Of a stretch of DNA of 9,388 nt, positions 5,632 through 9,388 are shown piece by piece. Position 1 is the stretch's first letter; each line of letters opens with the position of its first letter. The stretch covers positions 1 to 9,388 of the forward strand of contig DMZT01000148.1 of the NCBI GenBank assembly GCA_003484865.1, written 5' to 3'. Source of the stretch: Stenotrophomonas sp. Its GTDB lineage: Bacteria; Pseudomonadota; Gammaproteobacteria; Xanthomonadales; Xanthomonadaceae. The notes beneath the pieces are model-generated. The model saw nothing but the letters and a program-made list of their open reading frames with translations, was not told the origin of the DNA and searched no databases. The translations under genes were made by a program, and so were the position numbers.

Positions 5632-8501
5632 ACAACCTGCATCACCGCCCGCTGGCGGTTGCCGTATCCGTGTGCCTGTTGCTGGCTGCGCCGGCCTTGG
5701 CCAGCGCGCAGGACGCGCCCCGCAGCACGACCGATCTGGACCGGGTGGAAGTGACCGGCAGCCGCATCAAGCGGGCCGAGGTGGAAGGGCAGGTGCCGAT
5801 CCAGACCCTCACCCGCACCGAGATCGAACGTACCGGCCTGACCTCGATCGGCGATGTGCTGCAGCAGCTGACCGGCTCCGGTTCGGCGCTCAATGCGAAG
5901 TTCAATTCCTCGGGCAACTTCGGCTTCCCGCCGGATGGCAGCGGGGTGGGCGCGGGCTCGGCCCAGGTCGATCTGCGGCACCTGGGCGCCAAGCGCGTGC
6001 TGGTGCTGGTCGACGGCATCCGCTGGGTCAACGAATCCTCCGCCTCCGGCGTGGGCGCGGCGACAGACTTGAACACCATCCCGCTGGCCATCGTCGAGCG
6101 CATCGAAGTACTCGAAGACGGCGCGTCGTCGCTGTACGGCTCCGACGCCATCGCCGGTGTGGTCAACATCATCACCCGCCGCGAATTCGACGGCGCGCAG
6201 GTGACGATGAACTACGGCGAATACACCAAGGGCGATGGCACCCAGAAGGGCGTGGACCTGGCCTGGGGCACCAGCGGTGACCGCTACAGCCTGTTCCTGG
6301 GCGCGAGCTGGACCAAGCAGGACCCGGTGTATGCACGGGACCGCGAACAGTCGCGCTTCCCGATTCCGGGTACCGGGCTGGCCTTCGGCAGTGGCGGCAT
6401 TCCGCAGGGGCGGTTCGCCTTCGTGGACCCCAACACCGGCGCCAGCCAGAACATCGTGCCCAACACCGGCGTGAGCAATCCGCGCTATGACGGCAGCGCC
6501 GGTTGCAACCGCAGCGACGACTACCACTGCTTCACCTCGGCCGATCGCTTCAACTTCGCCGAGTACAACCTGGTGCTCACCCCGTCCGAGCGGAAGGGCA
6601 TCTTCGGCCAGTTCCGTTTCGACCTCACCGATGACATCCAGTGGTACATCAAGGCACTGGGCAACCGCCGCGAATCCACCAACCAGGCCGGCCCCGAGCC
6701 GCTGTTCTTCGGCCCGGACGGCGCCACCGGCAATCCGCTGGCGGACAACATCGTGGTCTCCGGGCTGAATCCCTACAACCCGTTCGGCTTCGATCTGGTC
6801 GCCTCGGGGAACATGAGCCTGATCGGCCGTCGCCCGGTCGAAGGCGGCGCGCGCGTGTTCGAGCAGGAGGTCAATACCCAGTACTTCGCCACCGGCCTGG
6901 TCGGCCAGTTCCAGGCCGCCGACCGCAGCTGGTTCTGGGACCTCAACGGCATGTACAGCAAGAACAAGGCCGAGCAGACCAACTACGGCAGCTACGACAT
7001 CTACAAGGTCAACATGGCGCTGGGTGATCCCGCGTTATGTGCGGCCACCCCCGGCTGCGTACCGCTGAACATCTTCGGTGGGGTCGGCTCGATCACCCCG
7101 GACATGCTGCGCTGGATCCAGCCGGTCGTGCGCGACCGCAGCCAGAACGAGCTGAGCCTGTTCACCGCCAACCTGAGCAGCGAGCTGTTCACCCTGCCGG
7201 CCGGCCCGGTCTCGTTCGCCACCGGTTATGAGTACCGCAAGTACGAGGGCCGCTACGATCCGGATCCGCTGACCGTGATCGGCCACTACAACGGCGTGCC
7301 GTCACTGCCGACCTCCGGTTCCTACGATGTCAACGAGGCCTACCTGGAGCTGAGCGTGCCGATCTTCGCCAAGAGCGCGCTCGGCGAAAAACTCGACCTG
7401 AGCCTGGCCGGGCGCTACTCGGATTACTCCACCTTCGGCGGCGAGTTCACCCCGAAGTACGGTCTGCGCTGGCAGGTGACCAATGACTTCGTGCTGCGCA
7501 CCAGCTATGCCGAAGGCTTCCGCGCACCGTCCATCGGCGAACTGTACGGCTCGGCCGCGCGTGCCGATCTGCAGCTGTTCGATCCGTGCTCGGTCGGGCT
7601 GGGGGGCACGCCGCCGCGCGGCAGTGCCGCCAACTGTGCCGCACTCGGCGTGCCGGGCGGCTTCCAGCAGGCCAACTCGCAGATATCGGTCACCACCGGC
7701 GGCAACGCGGAACTGGATCCGGAGCGCTCGCGCAGCTTCAGCGCCGGCTTCGTGTGGAGCCCGTGGTTCGGCAGCAACGCGTCCTGGTCGGAGCGCTTCG
7801 ATGTCGAGGTGACGTTCTACCGTCACCACATTGAAGGCGCGATCCAGGCGATCAACGCCCAAACCCAGCTTGATCTGTGCGTGGACACACTGGACCCGCT
7901 GTACTGCAGTGGCATCACCCGCGCCTCGACCGGTGCGGTCAGCAGCTTCAACAACCGGCTGACCAACCTGGGCTCGATCAAGACCGATGGCTGGGACGTG
8001 GATCTGTTCTGGACCCTGCCGCAGACGGAGATCGGGCAGTTCAAGCTCGGTTGGCAGAACACCTTCGTCGGCCGCTATGAGGCATTGGGGGCCGCCGGCC
8101 AGAAGCAGCCGCAGGAGCCGGGTGTGGAAGTGGCCGACAGCTCGATCCCGGAGTGGACCAGCAATGCCACGCTGAGCTGGAACCTGTCCAACTGGAACGC
8201 CTCCTGGACGGTGCGCCACATCTCCAAGCTCACCGAGGAGTGCGGCGATGTGGCCGCCTTCCCGATCTGCAGCAACCAGGCCGAAGGCACCAACGAACTG
8301 TCGGCCACCACCTTCCACGACATGCAGGTGGGCTACAAGGTCGACTGGATGAAGGGTCTTCAACTCAGCGCCGGCCTGAACAACGTGTTCGACAAGGATC
8401 CGCCGATCTGCCTGTCGTGCTCGCTCAACGGCTATGACGCGTCCACCTACGACATTCCGCGCGGGCGCTACTGGTACGTGCGCGCGGACCTGCGCTTCTG
8501 A
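5628..8501 (+). CDS. TonB-dependent outer-membrane receptor, substrate unknown
   Basis: This is a gated outer-membrane beta-barrel that imports a scarce ligand using energy from TonB-ExbB-ExbD. The protein has 957 residues. A signal peptide spans about 1-27 ([18 protein letters not shown]...ASA). It is followed directly by a TonB-box-like [12 protein letters not shown] at 36-47, so there is no N-terminal signalling or carboxypeptidase-like domain. The plug occupies about 50-180, with [10 protein letters not shown] and the [34 protein letters not shown] end typical of the family (seen here as [18 protein letters not shown] onward). The barrel fills the rest and ends in a terminal Phe ([11 protein letters not shown]), the usual outer-membrane insertion signature. 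The mature protein has 12 cysteines in six close pairs, probably loop disulfides. No partner enzyme or transporter adjoins it: slt is divergent upstream and a terminator separates the exporter gene downstream. The ligand therefore cannot be named; a siderophore, glycan or peptide are all possible. Confidence 0.93.
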   Translation: MNNLHHRPLAVAVSVCLLLAAPALASAQDAPRSTTDLDRVEVTGSRIKRAEVEGQVPIQTLTRTEIERTGLTSIGDVLQQLTGSGSALNAKFNSSGNFGFPPDGSGVGAGSAQVDLRHLGAKRVLVLVDGIRWVNESSASGVGAATDLNTIPLAIVERIEVLEDGASSLYGSDAIAGVVNIITRREFDGAQVTMNYGEYTKGDGTQKGVDLAWGTSGDRYSLFLGASWTKQDPVYARDREQSRFPIPGTGLAFGSGGIPQGRFAFVDPNTGASQNIVPNTGVSNPRYDGSAGCNRSDDYHCFTSADRFNFAEYNLVLTPSERKGIFGQFRFDLTDDIQWYIKALGNRRESTNQAGPEPLFFGPDGATGNPLADNIVVSGLNPYNPFGFDLVASGNMSLIGRRPVEGGARVFEQEVNTQYFATGLVGQFQAADRSWFWDLNGMYSKNKAEQTNYGSYDIYKVNMALGDPALCAATPGCVPLNIFGGVGSITPDMLRWIQPVVRDRSQNELSLFTANLSSELFTLPAGPVSFATGYEYRKYEGRYDPDPLTVIGHYNGVPSLPTSGSYDVNEAYLELSVPIFAKSALGEKLDLSLAGRYSDYSTFGGEFTPKYGLRWQVTNDFVLRTSYAEGFRAPSIGELYGSAARADLQLFDPCSVGLGGTPPRGSAANCAALGVPGGFQQANSQISVTTGGNAELDPERSRSFSAGFVWSPWFGSNASWSERFDVEVTFYRHHIEGAIQAINAQTQLDLCVDTLDPLYCSGITRASTGAVSSFNNRLTNLGSIKTDGWDVDLFWTLPQTEIGQFKLGWQNTFVGRYEALGAAGQKQPQEPGVEVADSSIPEWTSNATLSWNLSNWNASWTVRHISKLTEECGDVAAFPICSNQAEGTNELSATTFHDMQVGYKVDWMKGLQLSAGLNNVFDKDPPICLSCSLNGYDASTYDIPRGRYWYVRADLRF

Positions 8502-8524
8502 TCGCGGGCTGATGCGCAGGTGAT

Positions 8525-8555
8525 GCACCGGGGCGCCATCAGGGCGCCCCGGTGC
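8525..8555 (+). terminator. Strong 13-bp hairpin after the receptor gene
   Basis: GCACCGGGGCGCC at 8525-8537 pairs perfectly with GGCGCCCCGGTGC at 8543-8555 over a 5-nt loop. It begins 24 bases after the receptor stop, where an intrinsic terminator is expected. It lacks the usual T-tract (CGGCTTGC follows), so it may be a GC-rich terminator of the type common in high-GC genomes, or a 3' mRNA-stabilising stem. The symmetric stem could act on either strand. Bases 8556-8674 after it show no gene or clear promoter. Confidence 0.75.
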
Positions 8556-8674
8556 CGGCTTGCAGCAGTACCGGTCAGGCCCCGCTGCGTGCAGGGACGG
8601 ACAAATGCGTTGCGCACACCGGCCACCGCGCGTGCCTGGCATGCCGGTGCTGTCTGCGTCAGGCATCATGGGGA

Positions 8675-8696
8675 GCCGGCCAGCGGCCGGCACTAC
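8675..8696 (-). repeat. SMAG-type REP element (GTAG palindromic repeat)
   Basis: Read on the minus strand it is GTAG, T, then GCCGGCC-GCT-GGCCGGC, a perfect 7-bp stem with a 3-nt loop (8675-8691) headed by the tetranucleotide GTAG (8693-8696). This matches the SMAG family of S. maltophilia, REP elements typically mobilised by RAYT (TnpA-REP) transposases encoded elsewhere in the genome. Its GTAG end is 20 bp before the exporter start codon, so the hairpin probably falls in or next to that gene's leader. Confidence 0.85.
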
Positions 8697-8716
8697 CTCT
8701 CTTGAACGGCATTGCC

Positions 8717-9343
8717 ATGAACCTGCATACCTGGTGGATCTTCGCCGTCACCGTGTTCGTCCTGTGCGGCACGCCCGGCCCGAACATGCTGCACGTGATG
8801 ACCCGCAGCGTGCGCGTGGGTTTCCGTCGCAGTATCGCTGCCATGGCCGGCTGCCTGACCGCGCTGGTACTGGCCCTGGCGATCTCCGCCGCCGGGCTGG
8901 GCGCGGTGCTCAAGGCCTCGCCGATGGTGTTCGACGTGCTGCGCTACGCGGGCGTGGCGTACCTGGTGTACCTGGGGATCAAGGCCTGGCGCGGCGGTGA
9001 TGCGCCGATCGACGTCGGCAGCACCACGGCGCTGGTGCCCAGTTCACGTACCGTGCTGTTCCGCGATGGATTCATCATCGGCATCAGCAACCCCAAGTTG
9101 CTGCTGTTCGCCTCGGCGTTCCTGCCGCAGTTCGTTGATCTCACCCAGCCGCAGCTGCCGCAGTTCGTGATCCTGGTGGGCACCTTCGCGGTGATGGAGA
9201 TGTTCTGGTACACGGTGTATGCCGCCGGTGGCCGCGGGCTGGCCGGGCATCTGGCCAAGCCGGGGCTGCGCAAGGCGTTCGACCGTGTGGTCGGCACGAT
9301 CTTCATCGGGTTTGGACTGGCGCTGCTGCGTGCCAGGCCGTGA
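8717..9343 (+). CDS. LysE/RhtB-family amino-acid exporter
   Basis: This is an inner-membrane secondary transporter expected to export an amino acid or derivative such as homoserine, threonine or lysine; the substrate cannot be told from sequence. It has 208 residues, the usual RhtB-family size. About six hydrophobic segments are visible near 5-25, 39-65, 70-90, 118-140, 147-170 and 186-204. The N-terminal TPGPNM at 19-24 and the central SNPK at 124-127, followed by LLLFASAFLPQF, are the family's signature motifs. The ATG at 8717 is chosen because it opens directly into the first membrane segment. An upstream extension to 8552 would run through the REP element and the terminator stem and is rejected. 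No good Shine-Dalgarno precedes the ATG. The gene is separated from the receptor by a terminator and is bracketed by two SMAG repeats. Confidence 0.93.
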   Translation: MNLHTWWIFAVTVFVLCGTPGPNMLHVMTRSVRVGFRRSIAAMAGCLTALVLALAISAAGLGAVLKASPMVFDVLRYAGVAYLVYLGIKAWRGGDAPIDVGSTTALVPSSRTVLFRDGFIIGISNPKLLLFASAFLPQFVDLTQPQLPQFVILVGTFAVMEMFWYTVYAAGGRGLAGHLAKPGLRKAFDRVVGTIFIGFGLALLRARP

Positions 9344-9372
9344 TGATCTGGCGCTGCGCGCGCGGCGTTGAG

Positions 9373-9388
9373 GTAGTGCCGGCCGCTG
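9373..9388 (+). repeat. SMAG-type REP element, cut by window end
   Basis: GTAGTGCCGGCCGCTG at 9373-9388 is identical over all 16 visible bases to the first 16 bases of the copy at 8675-8696 read on the minus strand. The second arm of the hairpin falls outside the window. It begins 29 bp after the exporter stop, in the opposite orientation to the first copy, with the two GTAG ends facing each other across the gene. It may also serve as a 3'-end structure for the exporter mRNA. Confidence 0.8.

Noticed and set aside
5441..6280. A 279-codon plus-strand frame overlapping the receptor start
   Set aside because: Its body is an out-of-frame reading of the receptor plug, rich in Arg, Gly and Ala, with no support independent of the receptor gene.
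7302..8693. A 463-codon minus-strand open frame across the receptor's 3' half and the terminator
   Set aside because: It mirrors the receptor coding sequence, runs through the terminator stem and REP, and has no recognisable domain.
1..9388. CRISPR arrays, insertion sequences, prophage or toxin-antitoxin genes
   Set aside because: No regularly spaced repeats, transposase or integrase motifs, or small paired genes are visible. The only repeats are the two SMAG elements and short dyads.

Overview
The window looks like ordinary chromosome from a high-GC gammaproteobacterium of the Xanthomonadaceae, most likely Stenotrophomonas. The evidence is the uniformly GC-rich coding with long antisense shadow frames, the Xanthomonad-type TonB-dependent receptor, and two copies of a GTAG-headed palindromic repeat that matches the SMAG (Stenotrophomonas maltophilia GTAG) REP family. 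I see no transposase, integrase, phage gene, tRNA, rRNA or CRISPR array.

Layout, left to right. (1) Bases 3-1727, plus strand: a sialate O-acetylesterase cut at its 5' end by the window edge. (2) Bases 1728-1830: a short convergent gap with only a weak inverted repeat. (3) Bases 1831-5083, minus strand: a two-gene unit transcribed leftward, slt (soluble-type lytic transglycosylase) followed after 55 bp by cca (CCA-adding tRNA nucleotidyltransferase). (4) Bases 5084-5627: a 544-bp divergent regulatory region with several short perfect dyads, an AT-rich repeat, a hairpin and a candidate 17-codon leader ORF. (5) Bases 5628-8501, plus strand: a 957-residue TonB-dependent outer-membrane receptor of unknown substrate, followed by a strong 13-bp hairpin terminator. 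(6) Bases 8675-9388: a LysE/RhtB-family exporter gene bracketed by two oppositely oriented SMAG repeats, the second cut by the window end.

The genes do not form one pathway. Slt recycles peptidoglycan in the periplasm and Cca matures and repairs tRNA 3' ends, so they share a transcription unit but not an evident process. The esterase probably belongs to a glycan-degradation cluster to the left, and the receptor and exporter look like independent units.

I found no convincing new system. The most interesting signal is the leader of the receptor gene. It holds a short ORF with its own strong Shine-Dalgarno, its start codon in the loop of an 8-bp hairpin, and its stop overlapping the receptor start as ATGA. 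That would be a translational-coupling or leader-peptide arrangement if it is real.
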